Assembly: GCA_902802265.1 (NCBI GenBank)
Contig: CADCLN010000002.1
Location: 1-64,000 of the forward strand
Reading direction: 5' to 3'
From: an uncultured Bacteroidales bacterium
GTDB taxonomy: Bacteria; Bacteroidota; Bacteroidia; Bacteroidales; Bacteroidaceae
DNA length: 64,000 bases
Part shown: positions 18,217-27,556 of the stretch, in pieces
Layout of the letters: every line of letters starts with the position of its first letter
Numbering within the stretch: the first letter of the stretch is position 1
Notes under the pieces: model-generated
Told to the model about the DNA's origin: nothing
Seen by the model: the letters and a program-made list of their open reading frames with translations, nothing else
Databases searched by the model: none
Made by a program: the position numbers and the translations under genes

Positions 18217-19047
18217 TTACAGCTCTGTTTCGCCTTCCACAAAATGATCGACGAAAAGGTGTTCGCCGTCCCAGACGGCATAGGTGAAGAGGGACATCCA
18301 TTCGCCCAGGATGACGAGGCGGCAGTCGCGCCGCAGCATGAGGTCGAGGTCGATGTGGCGATGGCCGAAGATGAAGTGGTTGATGGTGGGGTGGGTCTTC
18401 AGGTAGTCTTTTGCATAGAGCACAAGGCCTTCCCTGTCTTCACCCAGGTAGGGCTCTTCCTCGAAGTCGAAGCTTTCGTAGCCGACGGGGTTCTTGACAT
18501 CGTCCTGAAACTGGGGCACGTCTTTCTTGATGCGTTTCAGTCGGGAGTGTCTTGCCCAGCCCTGGCCAAAGGGAATGAAGCGGTCGGGGGGCAGCATGGC
18601 GGCCAGCCGGCGGAGGACGGGGCTGTGGAATGCGCTGAAGAGGAGCCTGGTTTTCCAGTTGCGGTCGCGGTAGTCGAGTCCGTCGCCATGAGCCAGGTAG
18701 AAGATGTTTCCGCCCAGGTCGAGTGTTTCGGCATGCCGGTGGATGGTTACGCCGCACTCCTTGCTGAGGTAGTCGTGCATCCAGAGGTCGTGGTTGCCGC
18801 AGAAGTAGTGCACCTCCACGCCGTTGTCGGTGAGTTCTGACAGTTTGCCGAGGAATCGGGTGTAGCCTTTGGGCACGACGGCTTTGTATTCGAACCAGAA
18901 GTCGAACATGTCGCCGAGCATATAGACGGCTTCAGCCTTGTCTTTGATCTGGTCAAGAAAATTGACAAGTCGTCGTTCCTGTGTGCGGCTGTGCTTTAGT
19001 GCCAGCGAACCGAGGTGTGCGTCGGATATGAAGTATATCTGTTTCAT
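18217..19047 (-). CDS. lpxH: UDP-2,3-diacylglucosamine pyrophosphatase (LpxH-like)
   Basis: It hydrolyses UDP-2,3-diacylglucosamine to lipid X in lipid A synthesis. The 276-residue metallophosphoesterase shows its motifs in order: SDAHLG (residues 8-13), GDMFDFW, CGNHD, AHGDG and FGHRH. It is a little longer than the E. coli enzyme, as is usual in Bacteroidota. It is the last gene of a five-gene minus-strand run and starts 6 nt after the DUF59 gene. A related calcineurin-type phosphatase cannot be fully excluded. Confidence 0.85.
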   Translation of the reverse strand: MKQIYFISDAHLGSLALKHSRTQERRLVNFLDQIKDKAEAVYMLGDMFDFWFEYKAVVPKGYTRFLGKLSELTDNGVEVHYFCGNHDLWMHDYLSKECGVTIHRHAETLDLGGNIFYLAHGDGLDYRDRNWKTRLLFSAFHSPVLRRLAAMLPPDRFIPFGQGWARHSRLKRIKKDVPQFQDDVKNPVGYESFDFEEEPYLGEDREGLVLYAKDYLKTHPTINHFIFGHRHIDLDLMLRRDCRLVILGEWMSLFTYAVWDGEHLFVDHFVEGETEL

Positions 19048-19053
19048 GGGCTG

Positions 19054-19389
19054 TTACATGAATCCTAAGTCGAGTTTTGCTTCTTCGCTCATCATGTCCT
19101 TGTTCCATTCGGGTTCAAAGACAACTTCAACGTTGGCGTTCTTCACGCCGTGGATGGAGGTGAGCTTCTGATTGATGTCTTCGAGAATGAAGTCGGCAGC
19201 GGGACAGTTGGGGGCTGTGAAGGTCATGTCGATGTTCAGGTCGAAGGTGTCTTCGCCTTCCGGTTCCGCTGCTTCAACAACGTCGATTTTGTATATCATG
19301 CCCAGGTCATAGACGTTTACGGGAATTTCGGGGTCGAAAACCGTCTTGAGCATTTCGATGGTCTTGTCTTCTATCTGTTCTTTGGTCAT
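19054..19389 (-). CDS. DUF59/MIP18-family Fe-S assembly factor
   Basis: A 111-residue SufT/PaaD-like protein. It shows the family block DPEIPVNVYDLGMIYKIDV near residue 19 and the FTAPNCPAAD segment with the conserved Cys. Family members help mature iron-sulfur proteins. It sits between radC and lpxH. A second DUF59 domain occurs at the N terminus of the Mrp protein at 42004. Confidence 0.88.
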   Translation of the reverse strand: MTKEQIEDKTIEMLKTVFDPEIPVNVYDLGMIYKIDVVEAAEPEGEDTFDLNIDMTFTAPNCPAADFILEDINQKLTSIHGVKNANVEVVFEPEWNKDMMSEEAKLDLGFM

Positions 19390-19434
19390 AGTCTAAAAAA
19401 ATCACAATTCGCTGGTTGAAAAATGGTTCATTAT

Positions 19435-20172
19435 TCAAAGTTTTCCATTTTCGGCGAAGCTATAGTAGTCGCCGTCTGTCACGATGATGTGGTCTATCAT
19501 GCGGATGTTCAGGATTTGTGCAGCCTTGTTCATGCGTGCCGTGAGTTCCTTGTCGGCTTGGCTGGGCTTGACGTTTCCGCTGGGGTGGTTGTGTACCAAT
19601 ACAAAGCAGGTGGCGCTGGCGAGCAACGCGTGTTTCATCACTTGCCGAGGGTCCACGACGGTTTCGGTGAGTCCGCCACGGTTCAGGTGTACGCACTTGA
19701 TGAGTCGCATGTTGTTGTTCAGCAGGATGACCCAACTCTCTTCGTGGTCGAGGTCTTGTATCTTGGGCTGCATGAACTGGTGAACGGCTTGTCCGCTGGC
19801 GAGTTGCATGATGTCTGTCAGTTTTTCTTCCGACCGTCGGCGTCCAATCTCTGCGGCTGCCACGATGCTGAGTGCCCTTGCTTCGCCGATGCCTTTGTAT
19901 TGCATGAGGTCTTCCACCGTCATGCGGCTGAGGCATATCAGACTGTTTTCGCAGTCTTGCATGATGCTTTGCATCAACTCCACGGCTGTCTGCTCGGTGT
20001 TGCCGCCGCCGATGATGACAGCCAGCAATTCGGGCACAGTCAGTGCCTGCACACCTTTTGCCAACATCTTTTCGCGCGGACGTTCATCTGCCAGCATCTC
20101 TTTCATGGTGGTATGGCGTCTGGGCGCCTCCTTCACCACGTCGTTGAAGGGGTTGAAGTTCTTGCTAATCAT
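19435..20172 (-). CDS. radC: RadC family JAB/MPN domain protein
   Basis: A 245-residue member of the RadC (UPF0758) family, with an N-terminal helix-hairpin-helix-like part and a C-terminal JAMM metal-binding motif HNHPSGNVKPSQAD. Despite the name, its cellular role is unclear. The ATG at 20172 is preferred: it lies in the 8-nt overlap with the upstream gene's stop, which suggests translational coupling, and it removes ten non-conserved residues. Confidence 0.92.
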   Translation of the reverse strand: MISKNFNPFNDVVKEAPRRHTTMKEMLADERPREKMLAKGVQALTVPELLAVIIGGGNTEQTAVELMQSIMQDCENSLICLSRMTVEDLMQYKGIGEARALSIVAAAEIGRRRSEEKLTDIMQLASGQAVHQFMQPKIQDLDHEESWVILLNNNMRLIKCVHLNRGGLTETVVDPRQVMKHALLASATCFVLVHNHPSGNVKPSQADKELTARMNKAAQILNIRMIDHIIVTDGDYYSFAENGKL

Positions 20173-21184
20173 AGAAATTCTTTTCAAATGCCGTAAATTC
20201 ATCTTTCCCCAATACGCAGCGCAGCCACCAGGCTTTCAGGAAGCCGAAGCCGTAGCCCATGAGTTGCACGAAGGCGGCGATGACGGCATAATAGCCTATC
20301 AGCGGATTCTTGTTCTGTATCGTTGCATCGCAGAATATCAGTAGGATGTAGAGCAGGAGGGGAAGCAGTGGCAGGGCAAACCAGGCTGTGCCAGGCAGGA
20401 CAAACTTCAGGATGACGGCTGCAAGCAACAGGGTGATGACACCCACCGTGAAGACCATGGGCAGCAGGTGTACCAGCTTCATGGTGCCAGGATGGCGTTT
20501 TTCCAGGTTAATGCGTGCGATGCCGGAGTTGAACACTTGTTTGAAGAATTTGTCGAAGTCTGTGCGCCGTTTATGCCAAACCCATGCTTCGGGTAGCAGT
20601 CGGCAGCTGTGTCCTGCCTCCACAATGCGGTAGCTGAAGTCGATGTCTTCGCCGAAACGCATTCGGGCAAAGCCCCCCAGGCTGTTATAGACGGTGCGAC
20701 GCATTCCCATGTTGAAGGAGCGCGGAAAGAATCGGTCCAACTTCTTTTTCCCTCCCCGAATGCCGCCTGTGGTGAAGAAGGAGGTCATGGAGTAGCTGAT
20801 GGCTTTCTGTATGGGGGTGAATGAGGGGTGTGCTGCATCGGGACCTCCGAAGGCATCGCACGGGTTCTCGTTCAGTTCGGCTTCGATGGCAGCCAGGTAG
20901 CCCTCGGGAATGACGCAGTCGCTGTCGAGGATGAGCACATATTCGCCCTGTGCCCTCTCTACGCCGTAGTTGCGTGCTGGACCTGGGCCTCCGTTGGGTT
21001 TTACGAAATACTTGACATCCAGCCGTTCTGCATATTTCTTCACCACGTCTTCGCAAGGGATGGTGGAGCCATCCTCCACGATGATAACCTCAAAGTCTTT
21101 GACCGTTTGCTGACAAAGACTTTCAAGGAGTTCGTCCGCTTCGTCGGGACGGTTATATACGGGTATGATGATGGAATATTTCAT
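20165..21184 (-). CDS. Membrane-associated family 2 glycosyltransferase
   Basis: A 339-residue GT2 enzyme. The N-terminal GT-A fold begins KYSIIIPVYNRPDE; the nucleotide-sugar region shows ILDSDCVIPEG and later FGEDIDFSYR. Three hydrophobic segments at about residues 235-310 suggest a membrane anchor. The ATG at 21184 is chosen, since the fold begins there; it is 7 nt after the porT-like stop. The sugar and acceptor are not predictable. It overlaps radC by 8 nt. Confidence 0.85.
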   Translation of the reverse strand: MKYSIIIPVYNRPDEADELLESLCQQTVKDFEVIIVEDGSTIPCEDVVKKYAERLDVKYFVKPNGGPGPARNYGVERAQGEYVLILDSDCVIPEGYLAAIEAELNENPCDAFGGPDAAHPSFTPIQKAISYSMTSFFTTGGIRGGKKKLDRFFPRSFNMGMRRTVYNSLGGFARMRFGEDIDFSYRIVEAGHSCRLLPEAWVWHKRRTDFDKFFKQVFNSGIARINLEKRHPGTMKLVHLLPMVFTVGVITLLLAAVILKFVLPGTAWFALPLLPLLLYILLIFCDATIQNKNPLIGYYAVIAAFVQLMGYGFGFLKAWWLRCVLGKDEFTAFEKNFYD

Positions 21185-21191
21185 GACGGGG

Positions 21192-21911
21192 CTACTCAAA
21201 GTAGAATGTGAGGACAATCATTTTGCTCTTGCCTTTGTCAACGCACTCGGTAAAGATGAGCTGGGAGGGGTCTCTGATGTCGTCACGTTTTTTTTCGATG
21301 ATGTTTGCCAGACCAAAGCAGAACTTCAGTTCGGGGATAAACTTGAACCACGGCGAATAGAAGTCGCAGCCGAAACCTGCTTCCAGATAGCAGTCGAACT
21401 TCTTGAGGAGCAGCTGTTTCTGTTGCTTCACGGTGAGGTCGAGCATGGGGTTTATACCCACCATGGCATAGGGACGGTAGTTGTTGAAACGTTCTGCCGC
21501 AAACTTCACGTCGATGGGCAGCGAGATGTAAGTCGATTTGATGGACTGATACTGCCGTTCTCCGTTGAGCTGGTTCAGGAAGGTCACGTTCTTTGTGCCG
21601 AAGTGCATGGTGGGAATGATGCGCAGACCGATGTGCTTGGTCAGATAGAATTCTCCCAAAATGCCTACCGAAAAGCCTGGTTCATAGTTGGGTGTCTCGG
21701 CGTACCACTGATTGCCTGCGGCGTCTTTGTAGCCGTTATGGGTCAGTTCCATGTCTTGCATGTGGATGCCTGCAAGGAAACCATAGTGGAAACGACGTTG
21801 GTCAATATACGGACGGTTCATCACTTTTCGCTTCTGAGCCTGAACGGGGGGTACGGGCAGAAGAAAAAGTGCAGCCAAAATGCATATTATATAATAATGA
21901 AACTGCTTCAT
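21192..21911 (-). CDS. porT: PorT-like outer membrane beta-barrel protein
   Basis: A 239-residue exported barrel protein with a signal peptide ending near VQAQ (about residue 25) and alternating-residue strands to the C-terminal aromatic residue. It resembles PorT/SprT, an accessory protein of the type IX secretion system, in length, signal peptide and in segments such as FHYGFLAGIHMQD near the start. I make this call from memory of the family; another small porin-like barrel of the same fold is the alternative. It heads the run porT-GT2-radC-DUF59-lpxH. Confidence 0.7.
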   Translation of the reverse strand: MKQFHYYIICILAALFLLPVPPVQAQKRKVMNRPYIDQRRFHYGFLAGIHMQDMELTHNGYKDAAGNQWYAETPNYEPGFSVGILGEFYLTKHIGLRIIPTMHFGTKNVTFLNQLNGERQYQSIKSTYISLPIDVKFAAERFNNYRPYAMVGINPMLDLTVKQQKQLLLKKFDCYLEAGFGCDFYSPWFKFIPELKFCFGLANIIEKKRDDIRDPSQLIFTECVDKGKSKMIVLTFYFE

Positions 21912-21986
21912 GCTGCAAAAATACGGTTTTTATATCATTTTAAACGTATAAAACGGCAGAAAATTGCTTGTTTCCATGGTTTTTAG

Positions 21987-21994
21987 TACCTTTG
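21987..21994 (+). promoter_or_regulatory. -7 element of proC promoter
   Basis: TACCTTTG, followed by a leader of about 75 nt before the proC ATG. The leader contains AAAACCGC repeats (22038-22065). Confidence 0.6.
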
Positions 21995-22076
21995 CAGTCG
22001 AATTGTCGGTTGTTAGGTTGTACGGCAGGAAGATGGCGTAAAACCGCAAAACCGCAAAACCGTAAAACATCAAAAT

Positions 22077-22856
22077 ATGAAACTAACAGTCATTGGCGCC
22101 GGTAACATGGGAGGCGCACTCATCAAAGGATGGGCTAAAAGTGGCAAGGTGGAGAATGTCACCATTGCCGACAAAAATGAAGCGTTGCTTGCTCAGTTCA
22201 AAGCAGATTATCCTTCAGTCAACACCACGACCGACAATGTAGCAGCTGTACAGGGTGCAGACATCATTGTGCTGGTCGTAAAACCCTGGCTCATGCGGCT
22301 GGTCTTGGCAGAAGTGAAGCCTGTGCTGAACTTGCAGCAGCAAATCATTGTGAGCGATGCCGCCAACTTTACTACGGCGATGCTTGCTGAAGAACTGGGG
22401 CAGCAGGGACAGTATTTTTATGTCATTCCCAACATTGCCGCAGAATTTGCAGCCAGTATGAGCTTCATTGCCAAAGGGGAAGCTGCCACTGCCGACAGCC
22501 TCTGTGCTGTGGAGAGCCTCTATGCGCTGTGTGGAGACACTTTGGTCGTTGCTGAAAATCTGATTGGCCCAGGCATGATGATGGCAAGCTGTGGCATTGC
22601 ATACGTCATGCGTTATATCCGTGCCCAGATGGAAGGCGGTTGCGAGATGGGATTCTATCCCGCTCAAGCTAAGCAGATTGCCCTTCAGACCATGCAGGGG
22701 GCTGTCTCGTTGCTGAAAGAGACAGGTTGGCATCCTGAAGAAGCCATCGACAAGGTGACCACACCTGGTGGTGTCACCATCAAGGGACTGAACGAACTCG
22801 ACCATGCCGGTTTCAACTCTGCCGTCATTCGCAGTCTGAAGGCTGGACTCAAGTGA
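22077..22856 (+). CDS. proC: Pyrroline-5-carboxylate reductase
   Basis: It catalyses the last step of proline synthesis, reducing pyrroline-5-carboxylate with NAD(P)H. The 259-residue protein begins with the Rossmann motif LTVIGAGNMGGALIKG and ends with the family signature TTPGGVTIKGLNEL. It is the usual length. It has its own promoter and is followed by a stem-loop-capable region before an acyl-CoA synthetase gene. Confidence 0.95.
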   Translation: MKLTVIGAGNMGGALIKGWAKSGKVENVTIADKNEALLAQFKADYPSVNTTTDNVAAVQGADIIVLVVKPWLMRLVLAEVKPVLNLQQQIIVSDAANFTTAMLAEELGQQGQYFYVIPNIAAEFAASMSFIAKGEAATADSLCAVESLYALCGDTLVVAENLIGPGMMMASCGIAYVMRYIRAQMEGGCEMGFYPAQAKQIALQTMQGAVSLLKETGWHPEEAIDKVTTPGGVTIKGLNELDHAGFNSAVIRSLKAGLK

Positions 22857-23106
22857 AAGGCTACGGCAGAGGGTCTTTTCATTGCGCATCCTAAAAAAGG
22901 GTGTGCATTTTTTTTTGCTCTTTTCTGCACACTCTGAATAAATGCGTGCAATATGCTAAAAATAAGGTCTTTTTTATTTGTTGTAGTGAGCAAATAGCTG
23001 TAATTTTGACCTAAATTTAATTTGCCTTATTGTAGAGTGTGCATTTTTTTATGTAAACAATCAGGCAAAAAAAGACGACAAGAAGAACAGAATCGCACAA
23101 AAAAAT
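22857..23106. promoter_or_regulatory. Regulatory-looking gap between proC and acyl-CoA synthetase
   Basis: GTGTGCA (22900-22906) and TGCACAC (22926-22932) can pair and may end the proC transcript. AGAGTGTGCATTTTTTT at 23034-23050 repeats the first word and is the inverse of TGCACACTCT (22926-22935). This 10-bp inverted pair, about 100 bp apart, looks like an operator or looping site for the gene at 23107. No clear TAnnTTTG was seen. Confidence 0.4.
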
Positions 23107-24777
23107 ATGTTAGAGAGATTTCTGAAACAAACAACATTCACGTCATTGGAAGATTTCAATGAGCACTTCAATCTGATTGTGCCTGAAGACTTCAACTTCG
23201 CCTACGATGTGATGGATGTCTGGGCAAAGAAAGACCCCGACCGTCTGGCTATGATTTGGACCAATGATCAGGGGATGGAACGTCGGTTCACTTTTGAAGA
23301 ACTGAAACGCCTTTCTGACAAGGCGGCGGGCTTTTTCAATGCTATCGGCATCAAGAAGGGCGAAATGGTGCTGCTTATTCTGAAGCGGCGTTACCAGTTC
23401 TGGATTGCCATGCTCGGACTGCACAAACTGGGTGCTGTGGCTATCCCTGCCAGTTTCCTCTTGACAAAGAAAGATATAGTCTATCGTGTGAAGTGTGCAG
23501 ATATTACATCTATCATCTGTTGTGGAGACCCCGAAATACTGAAACACGTGAACGATGCCTACGCCGAGTGGCCAGCCCTGACACACCGCATCAGCATCGG
23601 ACCGCTTGTGCCCGAAGGTTGGCTTGACTTCAATGCAGGCATCGAGAATGCCGCCCCCTACGTGCGTCCCTTGATACACAACAAAGCAACCGACCCGCTG
23701 CTGATGTACTTTACCAGCGGAACCAGCGGACAGCCCAAAATGGTGTTGCACGACCAGACTTACGCCATCGGACATATCGGAACGGCTGCTTATTGGCACA
23801 ACCTGAAACCCGATGCCCTGCATCTGACCGTGTCCGATTCGGGCTGGGCAAAGTGTGCCTGGGGTAAACTCTACGGGCAGTGGATTGTGGGTGTGACTTT
23901 GTTTGTCTATGACCATGAGAAGTTTACACCGACAGACATTCTGCACATGATAGAGCGATACAAAATCACCAGCTTCTGTGCACCGCCAACGGTTTATCGT
24001 TTTATGATTCGTGAAGACTTGAGCAAGTTTGACCTCTCTTCCCTGCAATATGCAACGACGGCTGGCGAGGCACTCAATGGTTCCGTCTATCAGAAGTTTT
24101 ACGAAATCACAGGCTTGCAAATAAAGGAAGGCTATGGCCAGACCGAAGCCACGTGTCTGTTGGCAACCCTGCCGTGGATTCCTACAAAGCCTGGTTCAAT
24201 GGGTGTGCCGATGCCGCAATACGATGTGAAACTGGTCAAGGAGAACGGAAAATTTGTGACCAAGCCTGGCGAACACGGCCAGATTGCGGTCTGCACCAAG
24301 GCTGGCAAGCCTATTGGCTTGTTCTGTGAATATTACCGTGACCCCGAATTGACTTACCAGGCATGGCACGATGACCTTTACTATACGGGTGATGTGGCTT
24401 ACTTCGATGAAGATGGCTACTACTGGTACGTGGGTCGAGCCGACGACGTCATCAAGAGTTCAGGCTATCGCATCGGTCCCTTTGAAGTGGAGAGTGCCTT
24501 GATGACCCACCCCGCTGTGGTGGAATGTGCCATTACAGGAGTGCCCGACGAAATACGTGGCCAGATTGTGAAAGCCACCGTGGTGCTCGGAAAAGAATGG
24601 AAGGACAAGGCTGGCGAAGAACTTGTCAAGGAACTGCAACGCCATGTGAAGACCATCACAGCTCCCTACAAATATCCCCGTGTCATTGAGTTTGTCGATG
24701 AACTGCCCAAGACACATTCCGGCAAGATTCGCCACGTGGAAATCAGGGAAAAAGATGCTTTGAAGATGAATAAGTAA
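23107..24777 (+). CDS. AMP-binding acyl-CoA synthetase (acetyl/medium-chain type)
   Basis: A 556-residue ANL-superfamily ligase that activates a carboxylic acid to acyl-AMP and then acyl-CoA. Motifs in order: YFTSGTSGQPKMV (P-loop-like A3), GYGQTEATC (A5), YTGDVAYFDEDGYYWYVGRADD (A7/A8 region; continuous run not complete here) and the catalytic lysine in THSGKIRHVEIR near the C terminus. Overall form resembles the acetyl-/medium-chain acyl-CoA synthetases; the acid is not known. Its 3' end overlaps the convergent lipoprotein gene by 35 nt. Confidence 0.88.
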   Translation: MLERFLKQTTFTSLEDFNEHFNLIVPEDFNFAYDVMDVWAKKDPDRLAMIWTNDQGMERRFTFEELKRLSDKAAGFFNAIGIKKGEMVLLILKRRYQFWIAMLGLHKLGAVAIPASFLLTKKDIVYRVKCADITSIICCGDPEILKHVNDAYAEWPALTHRISIGPLVPEGWLDFNAGIENAAPYVRPLIHNKATDPLLMYFTSGTSGQPKMVLHDQTYAIGHIGTAAYWHNLKPDALHLTVSDSGWAKCAWGKLYGQWIVGVTLFVYDHEKFTPTDILHMIERYKITSFCAPPTVYRFMIREDLSKFDLSSLQYATTAGEALNGSVYQKFYEITGLQIKEGYGQTEATCLLATLPWIPTKPGSMGVPMPQYDVKLVKENGKFVTKPGEHGQIAVCTKAGKPIGLFCEYYRDPELTYQAWHDDLYYTGDVAYFDEDGYYWYVGRADDVIKSSGYRIGPFEVESALMTHPAVVECAITGVPDEIRGQIVKATVVLGKEWKDKAGEELVKELQRHVKTITAPYKYPRVIEFVDELPKTHSGKIRHVEIREKDALKMNK

Positions 24778-25381
24778 ATCTTTCTAATCCCTTAAAAGTG
24801 GTAATAGAAAGAGAAACTGAGTCATACGCTTCTGTGCCTTCCGTTTTGACAGGCATGGAAGCGTACCTTTTTTGTGTGTAGGAAAGCGCATCCTCGGCTG
24901 GCTGCTTGTGGATGAACGAAACGTATAGCATCCGATTCTTCACGGAATCCATGCAGAATCCATATTCGTGTATGCCCTTTCCGGTAGTCATTTCGCCAAA
25001 CATCATGTTGATGTAAGGCCCTTTCTGCCAAATGCTTATCAACTTGACAGGGTCGTGTGGGGTGGTTTTAAACTTCTCAGAAGGCGTCGCCATCTTGCAA
25101 ATGACAGGCGTATTGCTGTAAACACGCACCGTGCCGTCTTCCTGTGTATAAGTGATGACACTGCGAATGAGCGTATCTTTCGCATTGGCTTTCATCCTTT
25201 GCCTTGCGATGTCCAGCACCGTGCCGTCGTCCAGTGTGGCTGTAGTGGCGATGCTGTCGGCATTGATGAAGACATCGCAGACCTCTGTCAGCAGATTGGG
25301 AATGCGGCCCTCGTCCTTGCTGCATGAACACAGAAAGCCCGTACACATTATATATAATAAAGAGCGAAAGAAATGTCTCAT
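24743..25381 (-). CDS. NigD-like lipoprotein
   Basis: A 212-residue predicted lipoprotein. The signal peptide carries a lipobox-like GFLCSC at about residues 16-21. The rest is beta-rich and resembles NigD-like proteins of Bacteroidales, whose role is not established. It starts 3 nt after the acyltransferase stop, so it is the last gene of the PASTA-rluD-ddl-acyltransferase run. Its 3' end overlaps the convergent acyl-CoA synthetase gene. Confidence 0.65.
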   Translation of the reverse strand: MRHFFRSLLYIMCTGFLCSCSKDEGRIPNLLTEVCDVFINADSIATTATLDDGTVLDIARQRMKANAKDTLIRSVITYTQEDGTVRVYSNTPVICKMATPSEKFKTTPHDPVKLISIWQKGPYINMMFGEMTTGKGIHEYGFCMDSVKNRMLYVSFIHKQPAEDALSYTQKRYASMPVKTEGTEAYDSVSLSITTFKGLERFTYSSSKHLFP

Positions 25382-25384
25382 GGT

Positions 25385-26548
25385 TTACAGCCCTCTTGCT
25401 TTGTTGTAGTTTCGCAGCGGATTGGCATACATCGTCAGTATCCGTTCACGCAGGAAAGGAACGTCGGGATTCTCAACCTTTACCTTCGCAATCTTGTCGT
25501 TCAGGTATTTCTCAAACTCTGGCGCATCCACCGGCTCACCGTTCAGCTCTGCCAACGCAGCACGGTTGGCGGGATAAATGCGGTAGTTGCGGTGAATTTC
25601 CTGGTCAATATGCTCGGCAATGATGCGATAAATGTCTGTTCGGGGAATGTTCTCCGTGTCAAGTGTGTCCAGCCAATCGTTGATGCACGGCGCCGACTCA
25701 TAATGCACATGTCCCTTCTTTCCCCAGATGCCAATCTTCATGTTGTCCAGGTCGTCCTGTTTGCTCTTCTTCCAGCCAGGGATATCCCGTTTCTGCTGAA
25801 ACTCCTGAGCCTTCAGATAGTCGCAAGGGTCATATTCCACAGAAATGGCAAGCGGCACAATATTCATGTCCTTGATATTCTTTACAATGTCAGCTGTGGT
25901 CTTGCCTTCCTGCGGTCCACCTAACACTAGCATCTTCAGCACGCTTTCCTGCGTCAGGTCGTTAGAATCCTTGGCACGGCCTTCACGTTGAGCAATCCAG
26001 ATGTTCTCATGCTTTTCGTTGATGGCAAAGTGCATGTACTGACTCATGTGGATAGAACTGCGCAACGTCTCTTTCGGTGACAAACCGCGATTCACGATAA
26101 AAGCCTTGTTCATTCTGACCAGTGTCTTGATCCACGGATAAATCAACAGGTTATTGCCGATGGCAATCTCCACGGTCTTGGCAAAGCCTGCATCGTGAAG
26201 CATCATGTCGAGAATGGCGGAGTCGAGCACAATGTCGCGGTGATTGCTCACAAACGTATAAGAGCCGTCTTTCTTCAGACTATCGTCGAAATGGAACGAC
26301 CAGCCCGTTGCACATTTCCGCAGGCAATACTTCACCACCCATTTCATGTAACGGATTTGGAAATCCTGCGGAGTCTTGATGCCGACGAACAGCATCTTCA
26401 GCAAGCCGTTGCGTAAACCGACCGGCATCCACGGCACTATGCCTTTCAGGATGCGGCTAAACTGGCGGTCGTTCAACATCGAATTGAATGCCTCCTTCAT
26501 TTCGCCCTCGGCAAACGGACGAATGTCGTCAAAATCAGACAGCTGCAT
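25385..26548 (-). CDS. PlsC-like acyltransferase
   Basis: A 387-residue protein of the glycerol-phosphate acyltransferase superfamily. It shows the HX4D catalytic motif in SNHRDIVLDSAIL and an EGRAKDSN block further on, like the glycerol-binding motif. It is longer than 1-acyl-glycerol-phosphate acyltransferases (about 240 residues), with extra N- and C-terminal parts. The acceptor could be a lysophospholipid or another lipid. It starts 12 nt after ddl. Confidence 0.8.
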   Translation of the reverse strand: MQLSDFDDIRPFAEGEMKEAFNSMLNDRQFSRILKGIVPWMPVGLRNGLLKMLFVGIKTPQDFQIRYMKWVVKYCLRKCATGWSFHFDDSLKKDGSYTFVSNHRDIVLDSAILDMMLHDAGFAKTVEIAIGNNLLIYPWIKTLVRMNKAFIVNRGLSPKETLRSSIHMSQYMHFAINEKHENIWIAQREGRAKDSNDLTQESVLKMLVLGGPQEGKTTADIVKNIKDMNIVPLAISVEYDPCDYLKAQEFQQKRDIPGWKKSKQDDLDNMKIGIWGKKGHVHYESAPCINDWLDTLDTENIPRTDIYRIIAEHIDQEIHRNYRIYPANRAALAELNGEPVDAPEFEKYLNDKIAKVKVENPDVPFLRERILTMYANPLRNYNKARGL

Positions 26549-26560
26549 AGGGGTGGGGAT

Positions 26561-27556
26561 TTAAGAAAGTTTGTCTTCAATAATCTCGCTCAGCACATCC
26601 GTCATATTCAGACCCGCAGCCTTCACCTGCTGAGGAATGAAGCTGGTCTGTGTCATGCCTGGTGTTGCATTGATTTCGAGCAGATTGATTACATCGTCAC
26701 CAGCCTCGTTCTTCGAAATGATATAGTCCACACGCATGATGCCGCTGGCATCCAGCAAATCGTAGATGGCAGAAGTCAGTGCCTGCACACGCTTCGTCGT
26801 GTTCTCCGCAATGCGGGCAGGAGTGATTTCCTCCACCATGCCGTTGTACTTGGCGTCATAATCGAAAAACTCCGTCTTGGGCACAACCTCCGTGATGGGC
26901 AACACCTGAATGCCGCCGCTCTTTGTCTTATACACACCGTTGGCAAGTTCTATGCCTGTCATCAGCGTCTCAATCAGCACGTCGTCACTCTCCTCGCGAG
27001 CCTTCTCAATGGCGGCAGGGATGTCCTCCACCGTCTTGCACTTCGTCACGCCGAAACTGCTGCCGCCGGCATTGGGCTTCACAAAGCAAGGCAGTCCCAC
27101 CTTCTCCACAATGTCCTCGGCTTTAACATCCTTGCCTTTGCGAACCAGCACACTCTCGGCCACCTTCACGCCAAAGCCTTTCAGGTACTGATTCAGCGTG
27201 AACTTGTCGAAAGTCATGGCTGCCACCAGACGTGAACAAGTGGAGTAGGGCACCTGCAGCAAGTCGAAATAGCCCTGCAGGATTCCGTTTTCACCAGGAG
27301 TGCCGTGGATGGTGATGTAAGCAAAATCGGGCTTGATGTCCTTGCCCCAATCATCCTTGAACGAAAAATTGTGCAGATACACAGGCGACTGCTTGCCGCT
27401 GGGCAGATGAGCCAGCCACTCCGTGCCACGAGTCTTAATCGTATAAACCTCAAACTTGTCGCGGTCAAGCCACGAACTGATGCCAGCAGCCGAGCGCATC
27501 GAAACACCATGTTCCGAAGAATCGCCTCCTGCTATGATTGCAATGATTTTTTTCAT
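26561..27556 (-). CDS. ddl: D-alanine--D-alanine ligase
   Basis: It makes the D-Ala-D-Ala dipeptide for peptidoglycan. The 331-residue ATP-grasp protein begins KKIIAIIAGGDSSEHGVS and carries CFVKPNAGGSSFGV (ATP binding) and LLEINATPGMT (metal and substrate) blocks. It overlaps the rluD-type gene by 4 nt (ATGA). Length and motifs are normal. Confidence 0.95.
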   Translation of the reverse strand: MKKIIAIIAGGDSSEHGVSMRSAAGISSWLDRDKFEVYTIKTRGTEWLAHLPSGKQSPVYLHNFSFKDDWGKDIKPDFAYITIHGTPGENGILQGYFDLLQVPYSTCSRLVAAMTFDKFTLNQYLKGFGVKVAESVLVRKGKDVKAEDIVEKVGLPCFVKPNAGGSSFGVTKCKTVEDIPAAIEKAREESDDVLIETLMTGIELANGVYKTKSGGIQVLPITEVVPKTEFFDYDAKYNGMVEEITPARIAENTTKRVQALTSAIYDLLDASGIMRVDYIISKNEAGDDVINLLEINATPGMTQTSFIPQQVKAAGLNMTDVLSEIIEDKLS

